Assembly (NCBI RefSeq): GCF_040049255.1 | Contig: NZ_JBDZDR010000002.1 | Span: forward strand, 186,001-250,000 | Direction: 5' to 3' | Origin: Pseudaminobacter sp040049255 | GTDB lineage: Bacteria; Pseudomonadota; Alphaproteobacteria; Rhizobiales; Rhizobiaceae | DNA: 64,000 nucleotides | Shown here: positions 27,463 to 36,343 of the stretch, one piece after another | Layout of the letters: every line of letters starts with the position of its first letter | Position numbering within the stretch: position 1 is the first letter of the stretch | Program-made: the position numbers and the translations under genes | The notes under the pieces: generated by a model | Told to the model about the DNA's origin: nothing | The model's database searches: none | The model's input: only the letters and a program-made list of their open reading frames with translations

Positions 27463-28314
27463 ATGAACGATCTCATCCCTTCAGAGCTTGCCGCCCGCTC
27501 GATAGCCTTCCTGGCGATCTTCCTCGGCATGGCCCTGTTCGAGCTCTGGTCGCCGCGGCTGGAGCGCGCGGAAATGAAGGGAGCGCTCAAGTCCCGCCGC
27601 TGGTTCACCAACCTGTCGATGGTGCTCATCTCCTCGCTGGTGCTGCGGGTGGTGTTTCCGGCCGCCGCCGTGGGGACTGCCGCCTGGGCGCAGGCCCAGG
27701 GCTGGGGCCTGCTGCGCCTTGCCGGTATCAATCCGTGGCTCGGCGGCGTCATCGCCTTCGTCGTGCTCGACTTCGCAGTCTGGCTGGAGCACGTCGCTAG
27801 CCACAAGGTCCCGGTCCTGTGGCGCATTCATCGCATGCACCATGCCGACACCGGCATCGACGTAACCACCGGGCTGCGCTTTCACCCATTGGAAATCCTT
27901 CTGTCGATGTTCTGGAAGGCGGGGGTGGTGGTGGCGCTGGGGCCGCCCGTTCTGGCGGTGCTGGTGTTCGAGATCGTGCTGAACGGCAGCTCGATGTTCA
28001 ACCACTCCAATGTGCGCATCGCCCCCCGCGTCGACCGCTGGCTGCGGCGGGTGATCGTCACGCCAGACATGCATCGCGTGCACCACTCGGCCGAACGCCG
28101 GGAGACGGATTCCAACTACGGCTTCAACTTCCCGTTCTGGGACCGCCTGTTCGGCACCTACATCTCCGTCCCGAAGCTCGGGCATGATGGCATGGTCGTC
28201 GGGCTCGAAGAATGGCGCGGCGGCGAGTCCGCCCGGCTCGGCTGGTCGCTGCTGCTGCCATTTCGGCCGGTCCGGCGGCGATGGGTGGGCAGCCAGATCC
28301 GCAAGCCTCAGTAA
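27463..28314 (+). CDS. Sterol desaturase / fatty acid hydroxylase family membrane protein
   Basis: 283 residues with about four transmembrane segments and the histidine clusters that bind a di-iron centre: LEHVASHK, HRMHH, FHPLE and HRVHHS, spaced as in the superfamily. Members hydroxylate or desaturate lipids such as ornithine lipids, hopanoids or carotenoids; the substrate cannot be deduced. The 3' end overlaps that of the convergent solute-binding gene by 7 bp. Confidence 0.87.
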   Translation: MNDLIPSELAARSIAFLAIFLGMALFELWSPRLERAEMKGALKSRRWFTNLSMVLISSLVLRVVFPAAAVGTAAWAQAQGWGLLRLAGINPWLGGVIAFVVLDFAVWLEHVASHKVPVLWRIHRMHHADTGIDVTTGLRFHPLEILLSMFWKAGVVVALGPPVLAVLVFEIVLNGSSMFNHSNVRIAPRVDRWLRRVIVTPDMHRVHHSAERRETDSNYGFNFPFWDRLFGTYISVPKLGHDGMVVGLEEWRGGESARLGWSLLLPFRPVRRRWVGSQIRKPQ

Positions 28315-29153
28315 AAACTCACCGGAAAATACCGCAGGTAGAGCTCGGCGAAGGTGCCCTTCACCGAAATCGCATGCAGGGCGTAGTTCAGCGCGTCGGC
28401 AAGTTCCGGCTTGTCAGCCTTCACGGCGATGGCAAGGCCGGTGCCGAGATATTCCGGCGCCAGGTAGGGTCCGCCGGCGAAACGGCAGCAGTCCGCCGCG
28501 TCGGAGCCCGCCAGCCAGAAGCCCAGGCGCATGCCGTCTCCGAAGGCGCCGGCGATCTTGCCTTGCTTCAGGTCGGCATACAGCGCTTCCTGCTTCGGAT
28601 AGGTCTCAACCTTCACGTCGGGAAAATAGTCGCGCAGCATCCGCTCGTGTGCCGACCCGGCCACAACGCCGATCTGCTTGCCCTTCAACTTGCTGTAGAG
28701 CGGTTCGCCGAGCACGCCCGCCTTGGGCATCACGAAACGCGCGGGGAACTGCAGGTAGGGCCGCGAGAATGCATATTTGGCGCGCGTTTCCTGCGTCACC
28801 GCAATGCCGGCGATGATCGCCTCGCCATCGCCCTTCTGCAGCGCGCCGTCCAGCTCGCCCCAGGGCAGCGCCTGGATCTGGCATTTTGCGGCCATGTCCA
28901 ACTCGGCGCATATGGCGCGCGCAAGGTCTACGTGCAGGCCCGACAGCCTGCCGCCGGAATCGATGAAGTTGAACGGCGGAAAGTCGGTCGTCGTCAGGAA
29001 GCGCAGGCGGCCCAGCGCGGAAAGATCCGGCTTGGGCAGTCGTTCCTTGGTATCCCACAGCAGCGGGACCTGCGGTTCTTCGGCACGCGCCCGCGCGACC
29101 GCCGCAGCCAGGCCGCAAAGCACGACGATGAGGAAGGCGCGAAACTTCACCAA
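28308..29153 (-). CDS. Transporter substrate-binding protein (extracellular family 3 type)
   Basis: 281 residues with a signal peptide (MVKFRAFLIVVLCGLAAAVARA). Typical family-3 binding-protein segments follow: LRFLTTTDFPPFNFIDSGGRLSGLHVDLARAIC, IIAGIAVTQETRAKYAFSRPY, and GKQIGVVAGSAHERML in the hinge region. Such proteins bind polar amino acids for ABC uptake. No permease or ATPase gene is adjacent, so it is an orphan binding protein or a sensor-type periplasmic component. Confidence 0.82.
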   Translation of the reverse strand: MVKFRAFLIVVLCGLAAAVARARAEEPQVPLLWDTKERLPKPDLSALGRLRFLTTTDFPPFNFIDSGGRLSGLHVDLARAICAELDMAAKCQIQALPWGELDGALQKGDGEAIIAGIAVTQETRAKYAFSRPYLQFPARFVMPKAGVLGEPLYSKLKGKQIGVVAGSAHERMLRDYFPDVKVETYPKQEALYADLKQGKIAGAFGDGMRLGFWLAGSDAADCCRFAGGPYLAPEYLGTGLAIAVKADKPELADALNYALHAISVKGTFAELYLRYFPVSFY

Positions 29154-29508
29154 AAACTCTCGGCTGAACGGAACTGAAGGCGGCTACGGTCCGCTATTCA
29201 TTAGCGCCAATACGCGGCGATTCCCACCCCGGTGCCTGAAATGGCGATCGCGGCATTCTAAATCCTGGGTTGTCCATATTCGTGAATGCCATCAAGGGTA
29301 GGTGGCTTATCCAACCGTGCCGTGCATAGCTGCGCCGGGGCATTGTCAGCATGGCCAGCAACATGGGGTGTTGCCGTGGGCGAGCGTAATCACATGCCAG
29401 TCCGGCTTCGGTCGGTAGCTATTCCTGCCGGCTTGCAGATGTCGCAAGCCGTCCCTTTGTCGCCTCTCGCTTCCGCAGTTCTCGTGGTTTCTCGACGGGC
29501 GGCTTGCC
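29154..29508. other. Intergenic region upstream of the glycosyltransferase gene
   Basis: 355 bp between divergent genes. It presumably carries two promoters. I see no strong dyad, no RNA gene and no ORF with coding character. Confidence 0.5.
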
Positions 29509-31458
29509 ATGGCTTTCCTTGACGCCGAAGGAAGCAGTCATCGTTCAAGCGGGCAGCAGGCGGTTCGGGGGCAGGGCAGCCGGCGCGGTTCCCCGGATTC
29601 GACGCTCCTGGCGCTATCCTTTTCCGAACATGCCGAATGGCAGCCCCTGCTCACCCGCATCGGCGTGTCGGCCGAAACGGCGCTTCGCATCGCCGTTCAC
29701 GCCAGGGTTAACGGAACCGACTTCCAGTCCGAACTGCTGGCCTCGGGCGTGGTCGACGCGACCGCTTTTTCCCGCGCCATGGCGCAGGAAGTCGGCCTGG
29801 CCTTCGTAGACTACGTAGATCCCGAGCGGCTGATCATGCGTGCGAAGGATTGCATTGCCTTGCTGCGCAGTCGGGGTAAGCAAAACCCGGTCAAGTATGA
29901 GGACGCCAACGGCATCTCGTTCCTCATCGCACCGGAACGCATCCGCATCGGCCAGTTTCGCGAGTTGCTGGCGCGCTACCCCGGCGCGCGGGCGCGGCTC
30001 AAGATGACGAGCAGGGGCGCGTTGCGCCGGGCGGCGCTTGCGCGCGCGCGACCCCGGCTCGTCCGCAGGGCTGCGCTCGGCCTGTTCGAGGCGTATCCCG
30101 AATTTTCCGCCCGCATCGTTGCCAATGCGTGGCAAGGTGCGGCCTGGGGCGCGGCGATCGCCGGTCTGCTGGCGGCCGCTACCCTGGTGCCGGACCTGGT
30201 TCCCGGCCTGCTTCATGGCATCCTGTCGCTGTTCTTCTTCGCCTGCATCTGCATCCGGTTTGCGGCCTTGCCAACGGCGGCGCCCCCGCAACCGGAAAGC
30301 CTGGAGCCGGCCGTGGCCAGCGAACTGCCGGTCTACACCGTGCTCGTCGCTCTCTACGACGAGGCGGGGATGGTTCCGGGTCTCATCGCGGCGCTGGAGC
30401 GCATAGTCTGGCCGAAAAGCAAGCTGGAGATAAAGCTGGTCTGCGAGGCCGACGATCACGCCACGCTGTCGGTCATCCGCGCCTGCGCGCTGCCGCCCTA
30501 TATGGAAGTCATCGAAACGCCGCAGGGCGGGCCTCGCACCAAGCCCAAGGCGCTCGCCTATGCGCTGCCCGTCACCAGCGGCGATTTCGTCGTGCTCTTC
30601 GACGCCGAGGATCACCCCCATCCCTATCAGCTTCTGCAGGCCTGGCAGCGCTTCCGCACCGCGGGCGAGGAGGTCGTGTGCCTGCAGGCGCCGCTCGAGA
30701 TTTCGAACCGTGACAATTCCTTCCTGTCGCGCATGTTCTTCTTCGAATACGCCGCGCTCTTCCGTGGCCTGCTGCCATGGCTGGCCCGGCGCCATCTCGT
30801 CCTGCCGCTCGGCGGCACCTCCAATCATTTCCGTCGGCAAGCGCTGCAGCTTCTCGGCGGCTGGGACCCGCACAACGTCACCGAGGATGCCGATCTCGGC
30901 CTGCGGCTGGCGCGCTTCGGCTACCGGGCCGAAACGATCTGGTGCCCCACGCTTGAGGATGCGCCCGAGGAGTTTCGCGTCTGGCTGCCGCAGCGCACCC
31001 GATGGTTCAAGGGCTGGATGCAGACCTGGCTGGTGCACATGCGCAATCCGGCGCGCCTTGGCCGCGATCTCGGCTTCGGTTCCTTCCTGGTGGCCCAGAC
31101 ACTCTTTGCCGGAATGATCGTCTCGGCCACCGCCCATCCATTCCTGCTTACCTCGGCGGCAGAGACGCTTTGGGACCTGGCGGTGGGCAATCCGCTCAGC
31201 ATCTTGCAGTCGGTTCTGTTGCCGATCGACGTGGTCAATATCGCCGGCGCCTATCTGTCCTTCCTGCTCCTGGGCCGTCGCACGCTGCGCAAGCACGAGC
31301 GCAAGGGCCTGTGGAAGGTCGTGCTCTTCACGCCCGTCTACTGGATGATGATCTCGCTCGCCGCATGGCGGTCGCTGTGGCAATTGTGGCTGCGACCCCA
31401 TCACTGGGAAAAGACGGCGCACCGAAGGGCGGTTTCGCCCACGGGCGCCGACGCGTGA
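29509..31458 (+). CDS. GT2 family membrane glycosyltransferase with N-terminal GspE-N/MshEN-like domain
   Basis: 649 residues. N-terminal part (about 45-170): AETALRIAVHARVNGTDF, then ELLASGVVDATAFSRAMAQ and VGLAFVDYVDPERLI, like the GspE N-terminal/MshEN domain. Two transmembrane segments (about 205-245) follow, then a GT-A catalytic domain (YTVLVALYDEAGMVPGL; DAEDHP as DxD-like motif; TEDADLG; QRTRWFKGW, the QxxRW processive-synthase motif) and four C-terminal membrane segments. The overall plan resembles NfrB/BcsA-like synthases, probably making an extracellular glycan. The start codon has only a weak ribosome binding site. Confidence 0.83.
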   Translation: MAFLDAEGSSHRSSGQQAVRGQGSRRGSPDSTLLALSFSEHAEWQPLLTRIGVSAETALRIAVHARVNGTDFQSELLASGVVDATAFSRAMAQEVGLAFVDYVDPERLIMRAKDCIALLRSRGKQNPVKYEDANGISFLIAPERIRIGQFRELLARYPGARARLKMTSRGALRRAALARARPRLVRRAALGLFEAYPEFSARIVANAWQGAAWGAAIAGLLAAATLVPDLVPGLLHGILSLFFFACICIRFAALPTAAPPQPESLEPAVASELPVYTVLVALYDEAGMVPGLIAALERIVWPKSKLEIKLVCEADDHATLSVIRACALPPYMEVIETPQGGPRTKPKALAYALPVTSGDFVVLFDAEDHPHPYQLLQAWQRFRTAGEEVVCLQAPLEISNRDNSFLSRMFFFEYAALFRGLLPWLARRHLVLPLGGTSNHFRRQALQLLGGWDPHNVTEDADLGLRLARFGYRAETIWCPTLEDAPEEFRVWLPQRTRWFKGWMQTWLVHMRNPARLGRDLGFGSFLVAQTLFAGMIVSATAHPFLLTSAAETLWDLAVGNPLSILQSVLLPIDVVNIAGAYLSFLLLGRRTLRKHERKGLWKVVLFTPVYWMMISLAAWRSLWQLWLRPHHWEKTAHRRAVSPTGADA

Positions 31459-31461
31459 CGC

Positions 31462-32388
31462 TCAGTGTGATTTCTTCAGGAACTTCGGGCCGTTGCCGAT
31501 GATCATGTCCTCGGTCTTGCCGATGGCCTCCATGTCGCGGCCTTCATAGGGCAGGCTGGCCAGGATATGTCGTATCACGGCCAGGCGCGCACGGCGCTTG
31601 TCGTTCGCGCGCACGATCGTCCACGGCGCGTGCTTGGTGTGGGTGAATTCCAGCATCATGTCGCGCATCTGGGTGTAATCGTCCCACTTGGTCATGCCGG
31701 CCACGTCCATGGCCGAGAACTTCCAGTTGGTCAGCGGGCTGTGGCGCCTGTCGTGGAAGCGCTTGAGCTGCATCTCCTGGCCGATGTTCAGCCAGAACTT
31801 GAACAGATGGATGCCTTCGCGAACGATCTGCTTTTCGAAGCGCGGCGTCTCTTCCAGGAAATGCCGGTGCTGCTGCGGCGTGCAGAATCCCATCACCGGC
31901 TCCACGCCGGCGCGGTTGTACCAGGAGCGGTCGAAGGTCACGAACTCGCCGGCGGTGGGGAAGTGAGCCACGTAGCGCTGATAGTACCACTGGCCGCGCT
32001 CGGTCTCGGTCGGCTTGGTCAGCGCCACGTTGCGGGCCGTGCGCGGGTTCATGAATTCGTGCAGTACCTTGATCGTGCCGCCCTTGCCGGCGGCGTCACG
32101 GCCCTCGAACAGCGCCAGCACGCGCTCGCCGCTTGCCTGCATCCAGGCCTGCAGCTTCACCAGTTCGATCTGCAGCCGCTGCAGCGTGTCCGTATATTCC
32201 ACCAGCGGCAACTTGTGATCGTAGGGATAGTCGTCCGAGCCGAGGGCCTTCTTGGCGACCCAGTCCGGCAGCTTGGGGTCGTCGATGTCGAAGCTGCGCT
32301 CCACGCCACCGACCCTTATCGTCATCGGGCCGCGGTCGAGCCCTGCTTCGGCCGGCGTGCCGGGGTCGGCTTCCTTGGCATTTTTCAT
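31462..32388 (-). CDS. ppk2: Polyphosphate kinase 2
   Basis: 308 residues. The PPK2 Walker A motif FEGRDAAGKGGTIK, the lid and Walker B region (VTFDRSWYNRAGVEPVMGFCT) and TKWDDYTQMRDMML are all present, as in one-domain class I PPK2. It transfers phosphate between polyphosphate and nucleotides. It is divergent from phoR with a 91-bp shared promoter region, so the link to phosphate control is likely. It converges on the glycosyltransferase gene with 3 bp between the stops. Confidence 0.93.
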   Translation of the reverse strand: MKNAKEADPGTPAEAGLDRGPMTIRVGGVERSFDIDDPKLPDWVAKKALGSDDYPYDHKLPLVEYTDTLQRLQIELVKLQAWMQASGERVLALFEGRDAAGKGGTIKVLHEFMNPRTARNVALTKPTETERGQWYYQRYVAHFPTAGEFVTFDRSWYNRAGVEPVMGFCTPQQHRHFLEETPRFEKQIVREGIHLFKFWLNIGQEMQLKRFHDRRHSPLTNWKFSAMDVAGMTKWDDYTQMRDMMLEFTHTKHAPWTIVRANDKRRARLAVIRHILASLPYEGRDMEAIGKTEDMIIGNGPKFLKKSH

Positions 32389-32479
32389 CGCGACAAACCT
32401 TTTCAGCCCCGCAACTCATGCTATTGGGTGCCGTAGGAGTGGTCCAGAACCAATCAGGAGCCCTGTTGCGGAAAATCGC

Positions 32480-33751
32480 ATGAGCGATGCTGTCAAAGAC
32501 AATTGGCGCCGCCGCGCGGTCCGGCTTTTCGCGCATCGGTTTCGCCAGAACCGCTGGATGCTCGCCGCTGGCGTGGTGGCCGTGCTTGCCATTAATGCCG
32601 TTGGCGGGGGCGTCGTGGCGATGGCTGCCGTCGTCGCGCTGTTCGTCATCGCCGGCCTTGCGCCCAGCCGCACGGCCGACCAGCGCCGGGTCGAGGCGGC
32701 CGAGGTGGCCAACCGCAGCGGCTCGATCGGCCTGTCGGGCGAAAATCTCGCCGCCGCCGTCGCCGATCCGCTGATCGTCTTCGACGGAGCAGGCGCTGTC
32801 GTCCACGCCAATGCCGCCGCAACCGTCGCGTTCGGCGCGCTGCCGCCGGGCATCCTCCTGCTGCTGAAGTTCCGCGCGCCCGAAATGCAGGAGATGATAC
32901 AAGCCGTGCTGTTTGGTCAGGCTGCCTCCCGCGTCATCGACTACAGCGAGCGCCTGCCCATCGAACGCGCCTTCCGCGTCACAGCATCGGCGGTGGGCCG
33001 CGGCACCGGGCTCTACGTCCTGGTCTTCAGGGACCAGAGCGAGGCGCGCCGCATCGACCGCATGCGCGCCGACTTCATCGCCAATGCCAGCCACGAGTTG
33101 CGCACGCCGCTGGCTTCCATCGCCGGCTTCGTCGAGACCCTGCGCGGCCCCGCCCGCGACGACGCGGCCGCGCGCGACCAGTTCCTGCAGATCATGCAGA
33201 AGCAGACCGCGCGCATGTCGCGCCTCATCGACGACCTGCTGTCGCTGTCGCGCCTCGAAATGAAGCCCCATCTCGAGCCCGGCGAACGGATAGACCTGCG
33301 CGCCGTGCTCGAAAACGTCATCGTCTCCCTCAGCCCCGTGGCGCAGGATGCCGGCCTGGTCATCGAGCGTGCCTTTCCGGAAGAACACATTGAAGTGCTG
33401 GGCGCGCGCGACGAACTGTTCCAGGTTTTCGAGAACCTGCTGGAAAACGCCTGCAAATACGGGCAGTCGGGCGGTCGCGTCGTTGTCTCCATGGCCGGGC
33501 CGGAGGCCAGCGACGAAGGGGAGATAACCGTCACCGTGCGCGATTTCGGCCCCGGCATCCCCGAGGAGCACATTCCCCGGGTCACCGAGCGTTTCTACCG
33601 CATCGACAGCGGCGCCGGCAACGCGCAGAAGGGCACCGGGCTCGGGCTTGCCATCGTCAAGCACATCCTCACCCGCCACGAGGCCCGGCTGACGATCCGC
33701 TCCAGCCCCGGGGAGGGGGCCGCGTTTACCGTTCATTTCCCGTCCGCGTGA
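32480..33751 (+). CDS. phoR: Phosphate regulon sensor histidine kinase PhoR
   Basis: 423 residues from the ATG at 32480. Two N-terminal membrane segments (RWMLAAGVVAVLAINAV and VAMAAVVALFVIAGLA), a PAS-like region (AAAVADPLIVFDGAGAVVHAN), the H box FIANASHELRTPLASIAGFVETL with the phosphorylated His, then ATP-binding N, G1 and G2 boxes (ENLLENACKYG, VRDFGPGIPEEHIPRVTERFYR, GTGLGLAIVKH). This is the PhoR arrangement. No phoB is in the window, and the usual pst genes do not follow. Confidence 0.9.
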   Translation: MSDAVKDNWRRRAVRLFAHRFRQNRWMLAAGVVAVLAINAVGGGVVAMAAVVALFVIAGLAPSRTADQRRVEAAEVANRSGSIGLSGENLAAAVADPLIVFDGAGAVVHANAAATVAFGALPPGILLLLKFRAPEMQEMIQAVLFGQAASRVIDYSERLPIERAFRVTASAVGRGTGLYVLVFRDQSEARRIDRMRADFIANASHELRTPLASIAGFVETLRGPARDDAAARDQFLQIMQKQTARMSRLIDDLLSLSRLEMKPHLEPGERIDLRAVLENVIVSLSPVAQDAGLVIERAFPEEHIEVLGARDELFQVFENLLENACKYGQSGGRVVVSMAGPEASDEGEITVTVRDFGPGIPEEHIPRVTERFYRIDSGAGNAQKGTGLGLAIVKHILTRHEARLTIRSSPGEGAAFTVHFPSA

Positions 33752-33791
33752 TAGCGCTTCGACGCCGGGGGGCGCGAACGAGGAAAACTCA

Positions 33792-34622
33792 ATGATCCTG
33801 CCCAGACCAAGACTGGTGCTCGGGCTGCTCGCTGTCGCGGGCCTGCTCAGCATCTCGCTACCGGCTGCCGCCGCACAGAAGGGAAAGGTCCCTGAGTGCA
33901 CCGTCATATTGGATGCCGCGTCCGGCAAGACGCTGCATCGCGAGGGCACCTGCGGCGAGCGCTTCAATCCGTTCTCGACCTTCAAGCTTCCGCTGGCGCT
34001 CATCGGCTACGATGCCGGCATCCTCGAGGACGAGCACACGCCGGCCTGGGACTATCGGCCCGAAATCAACGCGGTGAAGCGCGATCACAAGACTGTGGAC
34101 CCCGTCATCTGGGAAAGGGATTCCGTCCTGTGGTTCTCACGCGAGATCACCCGCCGTCTCGGCGAGAAGCGTTTCGCCGGTTACGTCTCTAAGCTCCAAT
34201 ACGGAAACGCTGATGTTTCCGGCGATCCGGGCAAGAACAACGGCCTCACCGATTCCTGGCTGCTATCCTCGCTGAAGATCTCGCCAGACGAGCAGGCCGA
34301 GTTCGTCCGGCGCATGCTTTCCCACGAGCTTGCCGTGTCGGACAAGGCCTACGCAATGATCGACGCCATCATCCCTCGGTTCGAAGCCGCAGACGGATGG
34401 GTCGTGCACGGCAAGACGGGAACCGGCTGGCTTCGCGGCAAGGACGGCAAGGGAGACAGGAACCGCCCGCTGGGCTGGTTTGTCGGCTGGGCCGAAGGGC
34501 AGGGCCGCCGCGTCGTGTTCGCCCGCATGCAGGTCGGCATGGGCAAGGCCAACTCTCCCAAGGGACCCTTGCTCCGGGCACAGTTCCTGGAGGAATTGCC
34601 GCGGTTGATGAAGCGACCCTGA
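33792..34622 (+). CDS. Class D (OXA-type) beta-lactamase
   Basis: 276 residues with a signal peptide of about 28. All class D motifs are intact: active-site STFK at 62-65 with the carbamylation-type Lys65, SVL at 111-113, YGN at 137-139, Trp156 in the omega loop and KTG at 208-210. It should therefore be an active periplasmic serine beta-lactamase; spectrum cannot be predicted. It sits 40 bp after phoR on the same strand and before phoU. Codon use is like the neighbours, so no sign of recent transfer. Confidence 0.92.
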   Translation: MILPRPRLVLGLLAVAGLLSISLPAAAAQKGKVPECTVILDAASGKTLHREGTCGERFNPFSTFKLPLALIGYDAGILEDEHTPAWDYRPEINAVKRDHKTVDPVIWERDSVLWFSREITRRLGEKRFAGYVSKLQYGNADVSGDPGKNNGLTDSWLLSSLKISPDEQAEFVRRMLSHELAVSDKAYAMIDAIIPRFEAADGWVVHGKTGTGWLRGKDGKGDRNRPLGWFVGWAEGQGRRVVFARMQVGMGKANSPKGPLLRAQFLEELPRLMKRP

Positions 34623-34755
34623 GCGGCAGCCCGAATATTGCGCCGTCTCACCATTGGAGCTGCCGGAGCTTTCTTTTATCCGTCATGCGACTAGCCTATG
34701 ATTGTTTGATTCAGGATCGCGTTTTCCTGGCAGGCTTTTGAAGAGAGACTCCTTC

Positions 34756-35475
34756 ATGCAGTCGCATCACACCGTCCGCGCCTATGACGACGAGCTGAAA
34801 TTTCTCACACGCAAGATCGCGGCGATGGGCGGCCATGCCGAGCGCCTTGTCGACCAGGCGGTCGCAGCGCTGGTAAATGCCGACGTCGCGCTGGCCCGCA
34901 GGGTCATCGCCGACGACGCCATCCTCGACGACGCGCAGCGCGAGATCGACGACAAGTCGATCCTCATCATCGCCAGGCGCCAGCCGGTGGCGGCGGACCT
35001 GCGCGAGATCATCGGCGCCATCCGCATTGCCGCCGACCTGGAGAGGGTGGGGGACCTCGGCAAGAACCTGGCCAAGCGCGTGGTGGCGGTGGCTGAAGGG
35101 CGCCAGCCTGTCAGCCTGTTCCGGGGCCTGCAGGCGCTGGCCGAGCTTGCGCTGACCCAGCTCAAGCAGGTGCTCGACGTCTACGCCTCGCGCTCGGTCG
35201 AGCGCATCGAATTCGTCCGCGACCGCGACAACCAGATCGACGCCATGTACACCTCGCTGTTCCGCGAGTTGCTCACCTACATGATGGAAGATCCGCGCAA
35301 CATCACGCCCTGCACGCATCTGCTGTTCTGCGCCAAGAACATCGAGCGCATCGGCGACCATGCCACCAATATCGCCGAAACCATCTATTACGTGGTCACC
35401 GGCGACCAGATGCCGGCCGACCGCCCCAAGCAGGACAAGAGCCACCGCATAACGCTGCCCGTGGAGCACAGGTAG
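34756..35475 (+). CDS. phoU: Phosphate signalling protein PhoU
   Basis: 239 residues from the ATG at 34756. Two PhoU helical-bundle repeats, each with the metal-cluster E/DxxxD pattern: RIAADLERVGDLGKNLAKR in the first and AKNIERIGDHATNIAETIYY in the second. PhoU restrains PhoR when phosphate is plentiful and works with the Pst transporter. The pstSCAB genes that commonly lie between phoR and phoU are not here; a beta-lactamase gene takes their place. Confidence 0.93.
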   Translation: MQSHHTVRAYDDELKFLTRKIAAMGGHAERLVDQAVAALVNADVALARRVIADDAILDDAQREIDDKSILIIARRQPVAADLREIIGAIRIAADLERVGDLGKNLAKRVVAVAEGRQPVSLFRGLQALAELALTQLKQVLDVYASRSVERIEFVRDRDNQIDAMYTSLFRELLTYMMEDPRNITPCTHLLFCAKNIERIGDHATNIAETIYYVVTGDQMPADRPKQDKSHRITLPVEHR

Positions 35476-35576
35476 CGTTCGGCCGCACGCCTTTTCCGCC
35501 GCTGCCGTAATCGCAAAGCTTTTTGCCCGCTCAAGCGTGCGTCGGCGCTCGCAGGCGCAGGCCTTTCCCACCGTCG

Positions 35577-35596
35577 TCCTCGGGCCGGAGCACGAG
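35577..35596 (+). repeat. Fragment of a dispersed intergenic repeat, copy 1
   Basis: The 20 bases TCCTCGGGCCGGAGCACGAG occur again at 42416-42435. Here they are followed by GCGAAGCGAAGTGCGGAGG. It looks like one half of a rhizobial intergenic repeat whose other half is lost. The surrounding gap, 35476-35783, otherwise holds only the gcrA terminator. Confidence 0.65.
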
Positions 35597-35730
35597 CGAA
35601 GCGAAGTGCGGAGGTTCCGGGGACCCAGGCCTCGGACTTGCAACCGGCAGTCAGGTGGTAATTGTCCACGCCTCGCGCGGAGCAGCAGATCTGTGTCGCT
35701 GTGTCTTGTTCCAGCGGCCCGGCCCCAAAC

Positions 35731-35756
35731 AAAAACGCCGGGCTTTGAGCCCGGCG
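35731..35756 (-). terminator. Rho-independent terminator of gcrA
   Basis: On the minus strand, perfect 9-bp stem CGCCGGGCT/AGCCCGGCG with a CAA loop, directly followed by TTTTTGTTTG. It lies 27 bp past the gcrA stop and may also stop phoU transcripts. Confidence 0.88.
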
Positions 35757-35783
35757 TAGCATGCAGCCTGGGAAATCTGCGCC

Positions 35784-36317
35784 TTAGCGCGCGCGGCGGC
35801 GCTCGGCGGCGGGCTGGAACGCGATCTTGGCGTGGTACTTGCAATAGGGGCCGGTTTCGCCGGACTCGTTGCCGCAGAAGTGAAATTCTTCCGTCAGCGG
35901 GTCGCCGTTCGGCCATTTGCAGGTGCGCTCGGTAAGCTGGATCAGCTGCAGCCGGCGCGAGATCGGCACCACCACGTCCTCGGTCGGGCGCAGATACTGG
36001 CGCGCCATCGGCTCGGCGTCGAACTGGGCCTGCAGCGCGGTCGCGCCGATCGAAGGCGTCAGGATGCGGGGCTGCGCGGGCGCTGGGGCAGCCGCCGGGC
36101 GGGCCGGGGCCTTCACGGTGGTCGCAGGCTGGACAGCCTTCTTCTGCCGCGCAGGGGCGGCGGTGGCGCGGCCGCGGCTGGAAAGCTTCAACCTGTGCAC
36201 CTTGCCGATAACCGCGTTGCGGCTGACGCCGCCGAGTTGCGCGGCGATCTGGCTTGCACTGAGACCTTCAGCCCATAATTTGCGGAGGGTTTCGACCCGT
36301 TCGTCAGTCCAGTTCAT
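35784..36317 (-). CDS. gcrA: Cell cycle regulator GcrA
   Basis: 177 residues. N-terminal helix-turn-helix (MNWTDERVETLRKLWAEGLS, then QLGGVSRNAVIGKVHRLKL) that reads CcrM-methylated GANTC, an Ala/Pro-rich linker (50-85), and a C-terminal RNA polymerase sigma70-binding part with two Cys pairs (RTCKWPNGDP, FHFCGNE, GPYCKYH). GcrA activates S-phase genes with sigma70 in alphaproteobacteria. Ribosome binding site TAGGAG is good. Five GANTC sites lie in its upstream region. Confidence 0.94.
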   Translation of the reverse strand: MNWTDERVETLRKLWAEGLSASQIAAQLGGVSRNAVIGKVHRLKLSSRGRATAAPARQKKAVQPATTVKAPARPAAAPAPAQPRILTPSIGATALQAQFDAEPMARQYLRPTEDVVVPISRRLQLIQLTERTCKWPNGDPLTEEFHFCGNESGETGPYCKYHAKIAFQPAAERRRAR

Positions 36318-36343
36318 GAGAACGTGCTCCTACAGCAGTGCGC

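Noticed and set aside
29286..29522. 78-residue plus-strand frame before the glycosyltransferase
   Set aside because: No ribosome binding site, no recognisable domain and it overlaps the glycosyltransferase start in another frame.
34623..34755. Possible Pho box before phoU (CCGTCATGCGACTAG)
   Set aside because: Only one half-site resembles CTGTCAT; too weak to call.
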